Origin: an uncultured Collinsella sp.
Lineage (GTDB): Bacteria > Actinomycetota > Coriobacteriia > Coriobacteriales > Coriobacteriaceae
Direction: 5' to 3'
Assembly: GCA_902464485.1 (NCBI GenBank)
Contig: CABQJJ010000023.1
Coordinates: 1-22,629, forward strand
Length of the DNA stretch: 22,629 bases
Each line of letters opens with the position of its first letter. Position 1 is the stretch's first letter. The notes below the pieces were generated by a model that did not search any database, was not told the DNA's origin, and was given only the letters and a program-made list of their open reading frames with translations. The translations under genes were made by a program, and so were the position numbers. Of this stretch, positions 1-6,862 are shown one piece after another.

Positions 1-242
1 AGATCTTGAGCTACGTGGCGCAGCTGGAGCGCGAAAACATCAAGCAGCGCCAGGCGGAGGGTATCGCGTCGGCGCGCCTGCGTGGCGTGAGATTTGGGAG
101 GCCGGCGCTCGAACGTCCGGATAGCTATAACGATGTCATCAAATCATTCGAAGGAGGTGAAGTTACGAGGCGAGAGGCCGCAATGCTCCTGAACGTCAGC
201 GCATCGACGTTCGATCGTTGGAGACGGGCGGATACGAACTGA
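1..242 (+). CDS. Serine recombinase (resolvase/invertase), C-terminal fragment cut by window edge
   Basis: Only the last 79 or so codons are present; the frame is open to the left edge (first full codon at position 3) and stops with TGA at 240-242. The visible part begins with the end of the long E-helix of small serine recombinases (LSYVAQLERENIKQRQAEGI) and continues to the family's typical G-x-x-F-GRP junction (GVRFGRPALERP). It ends in a short helix-turn-helix DNA-binding domain (TRREAAMLLNVSASTFDRW). The catalytic serine domain lies outside the window. Such enzymes resolve cointegrates or invert DNA segments by recombining short sites. Downstream genes are more A/T-rich than the rest of the window, which fits a mobile or invertible region, but the partner site cannot be identified here. 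Confidence 0.85.
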   Translation, partial: ILSYVAQLERENIKQRQAEGIASARLRGVRFGRPALERPDSYNDVIKSFEGGEVTRREAAMLLNVSASTFDRWRRADTN

Positions 243-282
243 TATGACCGTTCGCCGTCTGTCCGTCCTCTTTAACTAGACA

Positions 283-401
283 TTTTGACGAGGGGAGTTT
301 ATTGCACGGAGCCCACTCCTTCCCTCGATGTTTATCCAGTTCACGCCCTGGAACCAAATAGTGCCACCGCGTTGCCAATTCGTCTGCTTTTTGACGAGGG
401 G
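283..401. repeat. 13-bp direct repeat pair in recombinase-lipoprotein gap
   Basis: The 13-mer TTTTGACGAGGGG occurs at 283-295 and again at 389-401, 106 bp apart, in the 195-bp gap between the recombinase and the lipoprotein gene. Both contain a TTGACG hexamer that resembles a -35 box, but no good -10 follows at 16-18 bp in either copy. The pair might be recombinase or regulator binding sites; this is inference. The rest of the gap shows nothing I recognise. Confidence 0.4.
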
Positions 402-437
402 GCTAGATATCGTGTTTTGCATTTAAAGGAGGACAAG

Positions 438-1250
438 ATGAAAAGGCATTATGGGATGGCTGTGGCGATTTCGCTATTTGCGACGGTGCTCTGTGGGGCA
501 CTTCTGCTGAGCGGCTGTTCACAGGTTGAGAAGAAAAACGATGGGCCTGATTATGCCGATGAACGTGCAATGGCCGTGATTGCTCAAGGCTATCAAAAGC
601 GGTCGGATTACCTTGAATCACTGGGAGAGGATGCTGATCTGGGCTCTAATAAAGTTCGAAAAGAGGCAATTAAAACCGAGATCGATAACGATAAAGAACT
701 CAAAAAGGCGTCATTTAAAGACACTAAGATGCAAGAAGACGTCATTGCCTATCTCAATCTGCTTGATGATCAGCTTGATGTTGTCAAGAAGTATGCGGAA
801 TCGGATCCTAAGTACTACGACGAATGGGAAAAGGCCTATGACGCACGATCTGCACAGCTTAAGAAACTGGTTGATCGGTATGACTTGACGGTCGATGATG
901 AGTATCGAGATGCGTTTGACGAGCTGATCAAGAACGGTAGGACCGTGGAGGAGAAGACGCATAATGATGAGGTTATCAACGGCCTGCTCTCATCGGCGAC
1001 CTTTGAGAAAAGTGACGACGGCTACGGCCTCTATACGTACACCGCAATCGTTGAAAACACCTCTGACATATCGTTCGAAAACGTTTTTCTAAATGTTGCT
1101 CTTTACGATGCCGATGGTGTAAGGGCGGAAGAATGCTACGCAGATACATCCGCCTGGGCGCCTGGCGAGAAGGTGAAGTTTGAGGTAATGAGTGAGGTAG
1201 ACGCTTCGAGGGTAGCGGCGACAGTATCGAATTACAGCGTCAAAGAATAA
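438..1250 (+). CDS. FxLYD-type putative lipoprotein
   Basis: This encodes a 270-residue predicted lipoprotein. The ATG at 438 follows a strong ribosome binding site (AAAGGAGGACAAG), so the upstream open frame is not used. The N-terminus is a lipoprotein signal: basic start (MKRH), hydrophobic core, then lipobox LLSGC with the modified Cys at residue 27. The middle (about 30-195) is highly charged, rich in K, D and E, and probably helical. The last 70 residues (YTYTAIVENTSDISFENVFL and following) match the FxLYD beta-sandwich type: N-T-S, F-x-N-V, LYD, and a W-x-PGE-x-x-F turn. It should be anchored to the outer face of the membrane. No enzymatic residues are seen and the role is unknown. A terminator follows immediately, so it is probably its own transcript. 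A/T content is higher than in most of the window. Confidence 0.85.
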   Translation: MKRHYGMAVAISLFATVLCGALLLSGCSQVEKKNDGPDYADERAMAVIAQGYQKRSDYLESLGEDADLGSNKVRKEAIKTEIDNDKELKKASFKDTKMQEDVIAYLNLLDDQLDVVKKYAESDPKYYDEWEKAYDARSAQLKKLVDRYDLTVDDEYRDAFDELIKNGRTVEEKTHNDEVINGLLSSATFEKSDDGYGLYTYTAIVENTSDISFENVFLNVALYDADGVRAEECYADTSAWAPGEKVKFEVMSEVDASRVAATVSNYSVKE

Positions 1251-1272
1251 TTCGCGGGAATTGGAAAGAATG

Positions 1273-1303
1273 CGCGACCGTTTTCTCCGAACGGTCGCGT
1301 TTT
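1273..1303 (+). terminator. Intrinsic terminator of lipoprotein gene
   Basis: A perfect 10-bp stem, CGCGACCGTT (1273-1282) with AACGGTCGCG (1290-1299), has a 7-nt loop and is followed by TTTT. It lies 22 bp after the lipoprotein stop and separates that gene from the DUF4230-EcsC pair. Confidence 0.85.
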
Positions 1304-1394
1304 GCATTAAGCCGTTGGCAGAATGATTCGCACCGTCATGTTCACGATGGAAGATGATGGAAAAGTCGGGCTCATAAAAGAAAGGCGAAGCAGG

Positions 1395-2039
1395 ATGGCA
1401 AAAACAAATTTGTTTACAACAATAACGCAAAAGCTTATCTTTGGCGGTTTGCTGGCTGTTACGGCCGTGGCGACTGCCGGGCGTATCTGGATGTATTTGA
1501 CGCGTAATCCTACAACGATCACCGATGATTCGATTCGCGAGGAGATTGCGCCGGTCGTAAAGCTTGTGACGTACGAATATAACTTCACGCTGCTGCTTTC
1601 AATCGATGAAGCGGGGAATCCGCTTGGGTGGGAAAACCCCTTTACGTCTAAGCGATATGTCGCAACGATTGACGGCAAGGCTGACATCGGGATCGATGCC
1701 GATAAAATGAAGATTGAAATCAAACGGGTTGATATGAACGACGAGAACTCAGAGGTCAAGAGCGTAAAGGTTACATTGCCTCACTCGGAAATCACCTCTT
1801 TCTCAACGGACCCCAATACACTGAAGAAATATGTTGAGGACAATGGTTTTCTGAACTGGAATCAAGTAAGTACGGACGATCTGAACGGTTTGTTGAAACA
1901 GGCGAAGAAAGAGCAGACCAAGAAGGTCGAAGAGAGCGATATGCTCAAAGAATCTGATGATAGAGCCAGCGGATTGATCGAAAAGCAGGTCAAAGCCCTA
2001 TGCGGTGACGATGTCGATATTAACGTTACGTTTAAGTAA
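1395..2039 (+). CDS. DUF4230 domain membrane-anchored protein
   Basis: The 214-residue product has one N-terminal membrane segment (about residues 13-35, LIFGGLLAVTAVATAGRIWM) and an extracytoplasmic domain. That domain has the pattern of DUF4230: a V-x-x-L-V-T-Y-E-Y-N-F start, a strand pair ending in GKADIGIDADKMKIEI, then V-K-V-T-LP-x-x-E-I. The C-terminal 60 residues form a charged, probably coiled helix (LLKQAKKEQTKKVEE) and end in a short beta element. The start at 1395 is chosen because GAAAGG lies 9-10 nt upstream and the hydrophobic segment is then N-terminal; ATGs at 1323 and 1347 have no ribosome binding site. The DUF4230 function is not established. Its stop is 11 nt before the EcsC-family start, so the two are almost certainly co-transcribed. 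Confidence 0.8.
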   Translation: MAKTNLFTTITQKLIFGGLLAVTAVATAGRIWMYLTRNPTTITDDSIREEIAPVVKLVTYEYNFTLLLSIDEAGNPLGWENPFTSKRYVATIDGKADIGIDADKMKIEIKRVDMNDENSEVKSVKVTLPHSEITSFSTDPNTLKKYVEDNGFLNWNQVSTDDLNGLLKQAKKEQTKKVEESDMLKESDDRASGLIEKQVKALCGDDVDINVTFK

Positions 2040-2050
2040 GGGTGAATGGT

Positions 2051-3439
2051 GTGTCTGATAAACGACAACAGTTTGTTGAGGCCGAGCCCGAAAAGCAGTG
2101 GAAGCCCGGTGTCGGCTCTTCTTCGTTGGAGAACATAATGTTTGGAGCATTAAATGGCGCGCAAAACGCCATTATGGATGTGGTCAAGGAGACCCAAAAG
2201 AAATCGAGCGAATTGGCGGAAGCCGCTAGCCCGTTGGCGGATAATGCGCTTAAAAGTATTTCGGACTTTGCAAATGGGATTGCTTCTGCAACTGCAGCCG
2301 CGGCGAATGAACGCTACAGCGCAAAGCGACAAGAGCAACTCGGCCTGTCGTCGACATTCGTTGACGATAACGGTGAATGGGTGTTGCCCGATCCGTTACT
2401 GACCAATCGAGAGCTTGCCGAGCTTGAGGTATTGACCGAGCAATACGAAAAGATGGCGGCGCCTTCAAAGCTTAAACAACTGACCGATATGGCTGGGTTA
2501 AAGATACCGGAGAATCTTCGCACTGCCGTTGGAGACGCGGTCGATGAGCTTACAAGTGAGATTCAGCAACAAGAGCTATATGCACAGGTCATGAAGCAGG
2601 TTGTCGATGGTTTCAAGGCTATCGAGGAGCAGGCTGCCAAGTACAGCGTTACTGAGGCGCAGATTGTTGAGGCCGCAAATACTACGCTTGAAGATGTTAC
2701 TATCCGTTCGATTGACGAGTTATTCATGCTTCGCAGTTTTGACGTCGCGAGGATTGCGGCAGGTGAGAACGGTAGACACTTGCTGCTTGCGGCGACCGAG
2801 GGTGCGGTGACGGGCGCTCCCGGGTTTGCCGGCCTGCCCTTCAATATCGTATTCAGCATGTTTCTCTATTATCGCGCGGTGCAGTCGGTTGCCATGATGT
2901 ACGGATTTAACGTTAAAGAGGATCCGGCTGAAATGGTCATTGCGGGCGATGTGTTTTCAAACGCGATGGCTCCGTCTGCAGGCTCTGCTGATGGCATGGC
3001 TGTCGCAATCGGTAAAGTGATGCTTGTAGCCGAGATGGAGGGTGTGAAGCAGACGGTCAAGAAAGGCTGGACGGCAATGGCGGCACGGGGCGGTGCGGCT
3101 ATGCTTGTCACGCAGATTCGCGCCCTTGCTAATGTCGCTGCACGTAAGGCACTCGAGAATGCCGGCAAGAAGTCGCTCGAGAATAGTGTTTTCAAAAACG
3201 TACTCGAACAAATTGGCAGGAATATCACTCAAAAATCCCTCGGCAAGGCCATTCCCGTGTTTGGCGGCGTTGTCGGCGCCTTGTTTGATGTCTCGCAGAT
3301 GAAACGTGTTTTACAATATGCCAACATCTTCTACCATAAGCGGTTCATCATTGAAAAACAGGAGCGCATTGCAATACTTGTCGGTATGGAGGCTGTCTCT
3401 GCGAGCGGTGAGGTTGAGATTTGCTCCGCAGAAGGATAG
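2051..3439 (+). CDS. EcsC family protein
   Basis: The 462-residue protein is assigned to the EcsC family from its central region: R-x-x-AAGENGRH, then EGAVTGAPGFAGLPFNIVFS and YRAVQSVAMMYGF. This reproduces the family's E-G-A-x-x-G-x-x-G-x-x-GLP and A-x-x-YG signature. The GTG at 2051 is preferred because AGGGTGA sits 5-6 nt upstream; a GTG at 2042 overlaps that site. The first 120 residues are charged and helical (VVKETQKKSSELAEAASPLA), suggesting a coiled coil or amphipathic region. The later part carries two moderately hydrophobic, glycine-rich stretches, the last near AIPVFGGVVGALFDV, which could associate with the membrane. EcsC-type proteins have no firmly known activity; the namesake is the third gene of the Bacillus ecs ABC-transporter operon. 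No transporter genes are adjacent here, so the partner is more likely the DUF4230 protein. Confidence 0.82.
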   Translation: MSDKRQQFVEAEPEKQWKPGVGSSSLENIMFGALNGAQNAIMDVVKETQKKSSELAEAASPLADNALKSISDFANGIASATAAAANERYSAKRQEQLGLSSTFVDDNGEWVLPDPLLTNRELAELEVLTEQYEKMAAPSKLKQLTDMAGLKIPENLRTAVGDAVDELTSEIQQQELYAQVMKQVVDGFKAIEEQAAKYSVTEAQIVEAANTTLEDVTIRSIDELFMLRSFDVARIAAGENGRHLLLAATEGAVTGAPGFAGLPFNIVFSMFLYYRAVQSVAMMYGFNVKEDPAEMVIAGDVFSNAMAPSAGSADGMAVAIGKVMLVAEMEGVKQTVKKGWTAMAARGGAAMLVTQIRALANVAARKALENAGKKSLENSVFKNVLEQIGRNITQKSLGKAIPVFGGVVGALFDVSQMKRVLQYANIFYHKRFIIEKQERIAILVGMEAVSASGEVEICSAEG

Positions 3440-3518
3440 CCGGCCGCGTTCTTTGGTGACTGAGAGCCTTGGCGGCGTTTGGTGTAAATCGGTATAGGTA
3501 GGGGTGCGGACCTAATTG

Positions 3519-3547
3519 TGTGACAAAGGGACAGTTCCTTTGTCACA
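3519..3547. repeat. Palindromic repeat between convergent genes, AAAGGGACAG core
   Basis: Arms TGTGACAAAGG (3519-3529) and CCTTTGTCACA (3537-3547) form an 11-bp perfect stem around a 7-nt loop. No T-run follows on either strand, so it is not a classic terminator, although it may slow polymerase between the convergent EcsC and trmL genes. The trmL stop codon (3543-3545 on the minus strand) lies inside the right arm. Its core AAAGGGACAG is shared with the palindrome at 10150-10182, suggesting one dispersed family. Confidence 0.75.
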
Positions 3548-4142
3548 TTCCCGAAAAGCCTGTTTGGCGCAGGGCCTCGTAGAGGACGATGGCGGCGCTG
3601 TTGGAGAGGTTGAGTGCGCTGATGCGGTAGTCGTCCGGGTCGACGAAGTTGCCGCAGATATCCTGCTGCAGGATGGCTTCGTGGCTGTCCCCGGTATGCC
3701 CCAGCGATTCCTCGTGGGCTTCCCAAGCCTCGGCGTTATCGAGTGAGTCGCAATCGCGCAGCATGGGGATGCGCTCGCAGCGCTCGGGCGTCGCGGCAAG
3801 CAGTGGCTCGGGAATGCCCGAGCTCTCGCTGCCAAAGACCAAGTAGTCGCCATCGCGGTAGGTGCTTTGCGCATAGGTGCGGCGTGCCTTTTTGGTCAGC
3901 AGATGCAGGCGCTCGTCGGCGGGGGAGAGGCCGTTGCGCGCAAGAAAATCCTCCCAGCCGGCATAGGTCGTCACGTCCAAGTTTTGCCAGTAGCCCAGGC
4001 CGGCGCGACGCACCGTCTTGTCGTCGAGTGAAAAGCCCAGTGGCTCCACCAGATGCAGGCGGGCGCCGGTAACCACGCAGGTGCGGCCGATATTGCCCGT
4101 ATTGGCCGGAATCTCGGGCGCATACAGCACAATGTTGAACAT
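3543..4142 (-). CDS. trmL: tRNA (cytidine(34)-2'-O)-methyltransferase, TrmL-like
   Basis: The product is a SPOUT-fold methyltransferase expected to methylate the ribose at wobble position 34 of tRNA-Leu isoacceptors with SAM. It starts MFNIVLYAPEIPANTGNIGR, nearly identical to the TrmL family start. It also has LHLVEPLGFSLDDKTVRRAG (30-48), the SAM-binding knot motif DYLVFGSESSGIP (99-111) and LNLSNSAAIVLYEALRQ (177-193). The ATG at 4142 has AAGGAG just upstream; the open frame beyond it is not needed. At 199 residues it is about 40 longer than E. coli TrmL (157). The extra residues (about 131-174, including AEAWEAHEESLG and QQDICGNFVDPDDY) fall between I-P-M and the LNLSNS motif. It is preceded on the same strand by the cobW-type gene, with a terminator between them. 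Confidence 0.9.
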   Translation of the reverse strand: MFNIVLYAPEIPANTGNIGRTCVVTGARLHLVEPLGFSLDDKTVRRAGLGYWQNLDVTTYAGWEDFLARNGLSPADERLHLLTKKARRTYAQSTYRDGDYLVFGSESSGIPEPLLAATPERCERIPMLRDCDSLDNAEAWEAHEESLGHTGDSHEAILQQDICGNFVDPDDYRISALNLSNSAAIVLYEALRQTGFSGM

Positions 4143-4160
4143 GAATCTCCTTGGCTCAGA

Positions 4161-4198
4161 ACGAAAAACCACCACGAAGGGCACCTTCGTGGTGGTTT
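4161..4198 (-). terminator. Intrinsic terminator downstream of cobW-type gene
   Basis: A 15-bp perfect stem (4166-4180 with 4184-4198) has a 3-nt loop. On the minus strand the hairpin is followed by a T-run (complement of the A-run 4164-4168). It ends the cobW-type transcript only about 20 nt before the trmL ATG, so trmL must depend on read-through or on a promoter upstream of the hairpin. Confidence 0.88.
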
Positions 4199-4237
4199 GG
4201 CGGTTACGTAGGCGGAAAAATGCCCGCTTGGATAAAC

Positions 4238-5368
4238 CTAGGCGCGGTGCCAGTCGGTCAGGCAGGCATCGAGGGAGGCGATGAGTGCATCCTTGTCCAT
4301 GTGACGGCCGATGATGCACAGGCTCGTCATGCGGTCGCCCGTCTCGTCGTCCCAAATCTGCATGATCTCGGGGTTCTCGTCGATGATCTTCTGCTTCTCG
4401 CCCTCGGGCGCGGAGTCAACGAACAGACCGTTCTCCATCAGGCGCATCTGGTGGCCAGCCTGCTCGAACATGTAGCACATGTCCGGATCGCCGGTCTGCC
4501 ACAGCGGACCCTTGACGCGGATGACCTCGTCGGGCCACTCCTGCTCAACAAAATCGGTGAACTTCTGCAGGTCAAACGGCTTGCGGCGCGAGTACACAAA
4601 GGTCTCGATGTCGTACTCGAGCACCTCGGGGTCGTCGTGCTCCTCGGGATGCTCCATGGCCTCGATCCAGGCGGCGGAGTTGTAGGCGCGCATAAAGTCG
4701 AAGCGGTCGGTGTCGAGCAGCTCCTCCATGGGGACCTCGCCGTTTTGAGCCTCGACAATCACGGCGTCCTTCTGCAGGCTGCGCACGATAGCCTTGAGCT
4801 CGGCGATCTGCTCAGGGCTCACGGTATCGGTCTTGTTGAGGATTAGCGTGGAGCAGAACTCGATCTGCTGGATGAGCAGGCTCTCGATGTCGTCCTCGTC
4901 GATATCCTCGGCCAACAGGTCGCGGCCGCCGTTGAACTCGTCGTACATGCGGGCGCAATCGACTACAGCCACGATGTTGTCGAGTGCAAGCTTGGGCTGG
5001 CCGCCCACCTTGGCCTCGTCGCAGAAGCTCGAGATGGTGTAGGCGATGGGGATGGGCTCGCAAATGCCCGAGGCCTCGATGATGATGTAATCGAAGTTGC
5101 CCGAATCGGCGATGCCCTGCAGCTGGTTGGCAAGGTCGTCCGAAAGCGTACAGCAGATGCAGCCGTTGGTGAGCGGGATGAGGTCGTCGGTCTCGGAAAG
5201 GCCGCCGTCGGCGATGAGGCTGGCGTCGACGTTGATCTCGCCGATATCGTTGACGATCACGGCGGCGCGGATGCCGCCATCGTTAGCGAGGATGTGATTG
5301 AGCAGTGTGGTCTTGCCGGCACCGAGGTATCCGGTAAGCATGACAATCTTCACGGGTTTGTTGGGCAT
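4238..5368 (-). CDS. CobW/P47K family GTPase (G3E metal chaperone)
   Basis: This is a 376-residue member of the COG0523/CobW branch of G3E GTPases, which use GTP to insert or deliver metals such as zinc or cobalt. It shows a Walker A P-loop GYLGAGKTT (13-21), the family's metal-binding NGCICCTL motif (CxCC, residues 70-73), a Walker B-like DYIIIEASGICEP, a guanine-specificity NKTD (in LILNKTDTV), and a C-terminal CobW_C domain ending FVDSAPEG...IGRHMDKDAL. The ATG at 5368 follows AAAGGAGGGCAC; an ATG at 5389 in the same frame lacks such a site. No histidine-rich loop is obvious, so the metal cannot be assigned. No Zur-like or cobalamin riboswitch element was recognised upstream. It stands alone with its own terminator. 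Confidence 0.88.
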   Translation of the reverse strand: MPNKPVKIVMLTGYLGAGKTTLLNHILANDGGIRAAVIVNDIGEINVDASLIADGGLSETDDLIPLTNGCICCTLSDDLANQLQGIADSGNFDYIIIEASGICEPIPIAYTISSFCDEAKVGGQPKLALDNIVAVVDCARMYDEFNGGRDLLAEDIDEDDIESLLIQQIEFCSTLILNKTDTVSPEQIAELKAIVRSLQKDAVIVEAQNGEVPMEELLDTDRFDFMRAYNSAAWIEAMEHPEEHDDPEVLEYDIETFVYSRRKPFDLQKFTDFVEQEWPDEVIRVKGPLWQTGDPDMCYMFEQAGHQMRLMENGLFVDSAPEGEKQKIIDENPEIMQIWDDETGDRMTSLCIIGRHMDKDALIASLDACLTDWHRA

Positions 5369-5454
5369 GTGCCCTCCTTTGTTAGACATGGCTTACAGTT
5401 GAATCATATGCCAAACGCCTGCTCTTATACCCACGCGCTGGCAAATAACACAGG

Positions 5455-5796
5455 CTACTCCCAGGCTCCCCATACATCGGGGCAATAACCGACGGTGGCC
5501 TTTTTGCCGTTGCGCACGATGGGCTTGGCCAGAACCTGCTGGTTCTCGAGCAGCTTATCGAAGCGCTGGCTGGGGGTGAGGTGCTGGATGAGTGCGAGCG
5601 TCTCCTCGTCCTTGGCTTTGGGGTTGAGCAGCTTATCGATGCCGCCGACCGCCTGCATCACGCTCGTGAGCTCGCCCTTGCTCATCTCCTTTTCCTTAAG
5701 GTCAATAAACTGCACCTTAATGCGACGCTCCTTAAAATAGCGCTGTGCTTTCTTGGTATCGAACGACTTCTTAGTCCCGAAGATTTGAATATTCAT
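5455..5796 (-). CDS. ArsC/Spx-like thioredoxin-fold protein lacking the usual Cys
   Basis: The 113-residue protein belongs to the ArsC-like (arsenate reductase/Spx/YffB) thioredoxin-fold family. It begins MNIQIFGTKKSFDTKKAQRY, has the K-VQFIDLKEKEMSKGEL segment, then LNPKAKDEETL and the cis-Pro-like LAKPIVRNGKKATVGYCPDVW. In typical members the G-T-x-x-C-x-x-x-K motif carries the nucleophilic Cys; here residue 11 is Ser (codon TCG, complement of 5764-5766). The only other Cys is near the C-terminus (GYCPDVW). It is therefore unlikely to be a normal arsenate reductase; it could be a Spx-like regulator, a glutathione- or thiol-independent protein, or use the late Cys. A hairpin covers the weak ribosome binding region upstream. 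No arsenic genes are adjacent. Confidence 0.85.
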   Translation of the reverse strand: MNIQIFGTKKSFDTKKAQRYFKERRIKVQFIDLKEKEMSKGELTSVMQAVGGIDKLLNPKAKDEETLALIQHLTPSQRFDKLLENQQVLAKPIVRNGKKATVGYCPDVWGAWE

Positions 5797-5804
5797 ATTA
5801 TGTT

Positions 5805-5826
5805 CCGCCGTTCTAGCGAACGGCGG
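5805..5826 (-). promoter_or_regulatory. Leader hairpin covering SD region of ArsC-like gene
   Basis: CCGCCGTTC (5805-5813) and GAACGGCGG (5818-5826) form a 9-bp perfect stem with a 4-nt loop. On the minus strand its 3' arm, GAACGGCGG, is followed after about 8 nt by the ATG at 5796. The only SD-like purine stretch, GGCGGAA, is mostly inside the stem. There is no T-run, so a translational role is more plausible than termination. Confidence 0.5.
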
Positions 5827-5980
5827 TCACCTCGACGCTGCAAAGCCATCTGATGGGCAATCTGCCTTTCAATCGTCGGGCGCGGGCAAAAGCCCAGCGC
5901 CTTCCTCTTTCAAGGCACCTTGCCGCATCAGCTGGCTTTTCGCTGACATTGATAGAACATCGAGATGACCACCGCTGGAC

Positions 5981-6604
5981 TTATCGGATAAAGTTGGTCG
6001 TTGCGCGATCTGCCTCGGGCGCGTTGATACTGGCGGCCTGTCCCGCCTCGATGCAGCGCAGGAGCCAGGCCATGTTCTTGCCGATGTTTCGCATGGTGGC
6101 AAGGCCCTCAGCGTCCTGGGCAGCTTCACCCGGCATGGCGCCAAACACGTTGTTCCAGTACGTGGAGGCGACCACGGGCATCTGGTTGATGGTGAAGTAC
6201 TTGTTGAGCACGTCGAAAGTCGTCGACGTACCGCCGCGACGGGCGACGGCGATGGCAGCGCCCGGTTTGTGCGCAAAGGCCTTGCTGCCAGCATAGAATG
6301 CGCGGTCGAGGGCCGAAAGGATGCGTCCGCTGGGATGCGCATAGTAGACGGGTGAGCCAAAGACAAAGCCATCTGCCTGCTCGGCAGCAGCGATGAGCTC
6401 GTTCACCACGTCGTCGTCAAAGGTACAGCGACCGCCAAGCTTGCCGCACTGGCCGCAACCGATGCAATCGCGAATGGGCTTAGCGCCCAGTTGAAATACC
6501 TCACTATCGATGCCTTCGGCTTTAAGCTGCTCTGCAATCTCGGCGAGCGCCCGAGCGGTGTTCCCGTTTGCCTTGGGACTGCCGTTGACCAAAAGAACCT
6601 TCAT
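5981..6604 (-). CDS. Iron-sulfur flavoprotein-like NAD(P)H-dependent oxidoreductase
   Basis: The 207-residue protein has a flavodoxin-like fold of the NADPH-dependent FMN reductase family. It starts MKVLLVNGSPKANGNTARAL, the FMN phosphate-binding loop, and has the flavin contact GFVFGSPVYYAHPSG. A compact cysteine cluster, DCIGCGQCGKLGGRC (C47, C50, C53, C60; CX2CX2CX6C), fits the 4Fe-4S motif of the iron-sulfur flavoprotein (Isf) group. It is probably a soluble electron-transfer or reductase enzyme; the substrate cannot be named. The ATG at 6604 is chosen because GGAG lies 8 nt upstream; a second ATG at 6616 overlaps that region. A candidate extended -10 (TGAGATAAT, minus strand, about 6642-6650) overlaps a small TGAGA/TCTCA dyad at 6637-6650. 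I see nothing else in 6651-6790. Confidence 0.85.
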   Translation of the reverse strand: MKVLLVNGSPKANGNTARALAEIAEQLKAEGIDSEVFQLGAKPIRDCIGCGQCGKLGGRCTFDDDVVNELIAAAEQADGFVFGSPVYYAHPSGRILSALDRAFYAGSKAFAHKPGAAIAVARRGGTSTTFDVLNKYFTINQMPVVASTYWNNVFGAMPGEAAQDAEGLATMRNIGKNMAWLLRCIEAGQAASINAPEADRATTNFIR

Positions 6605-6799
6605 CACAAACTCCATCTGCTATCGGTGAATTCTGCTGAGAATTATCTCACGTTGCGTGCGACGGCGTTGGCACGGTGCGGGCGATGTTTATCTCGCAAC
6701 GTTCTTAAGGGCGTTCATGCCTAAGGCCATCTAGGGGCATTGCGGTGCGGCATGGGGAATGCATCGGGAAACGTTCGATAAATGCTTATAAACACGTTT

Positions 6800-6826
6800 T
6801 TGACGGCATACGTTGACAGATATACT
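6800..6826 (+). promoter_or_regulatory. Candidate promoter of patatin gene
   Basis: TTGACG (6800-6805) and TATACT (6821-6826) are separated by 15 bp, short for sigma-70. A second hexamer TTGACA lies at 6813-6818 without a good -10. Position, 37 bp before the start codon at 6863, fits a promoter, but the spacing makes this tentative. Confidence 0.35.
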
Positions 6827-6862
6827 TGTTTAGTTCAAAAGCATGAGAACGGAGATGGTCGC

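Noticed and set aside
283..401. Two sigma-70 promoters at the TTGACG repeats
   Set aside because: No acceptable -10 hexamer at 16-18 bp from either copy.
3519..3547. Classic Rho-independent terminator
   Set aside because: Good stem but no T-run on either strand; treated as a palindromic repeat instead.
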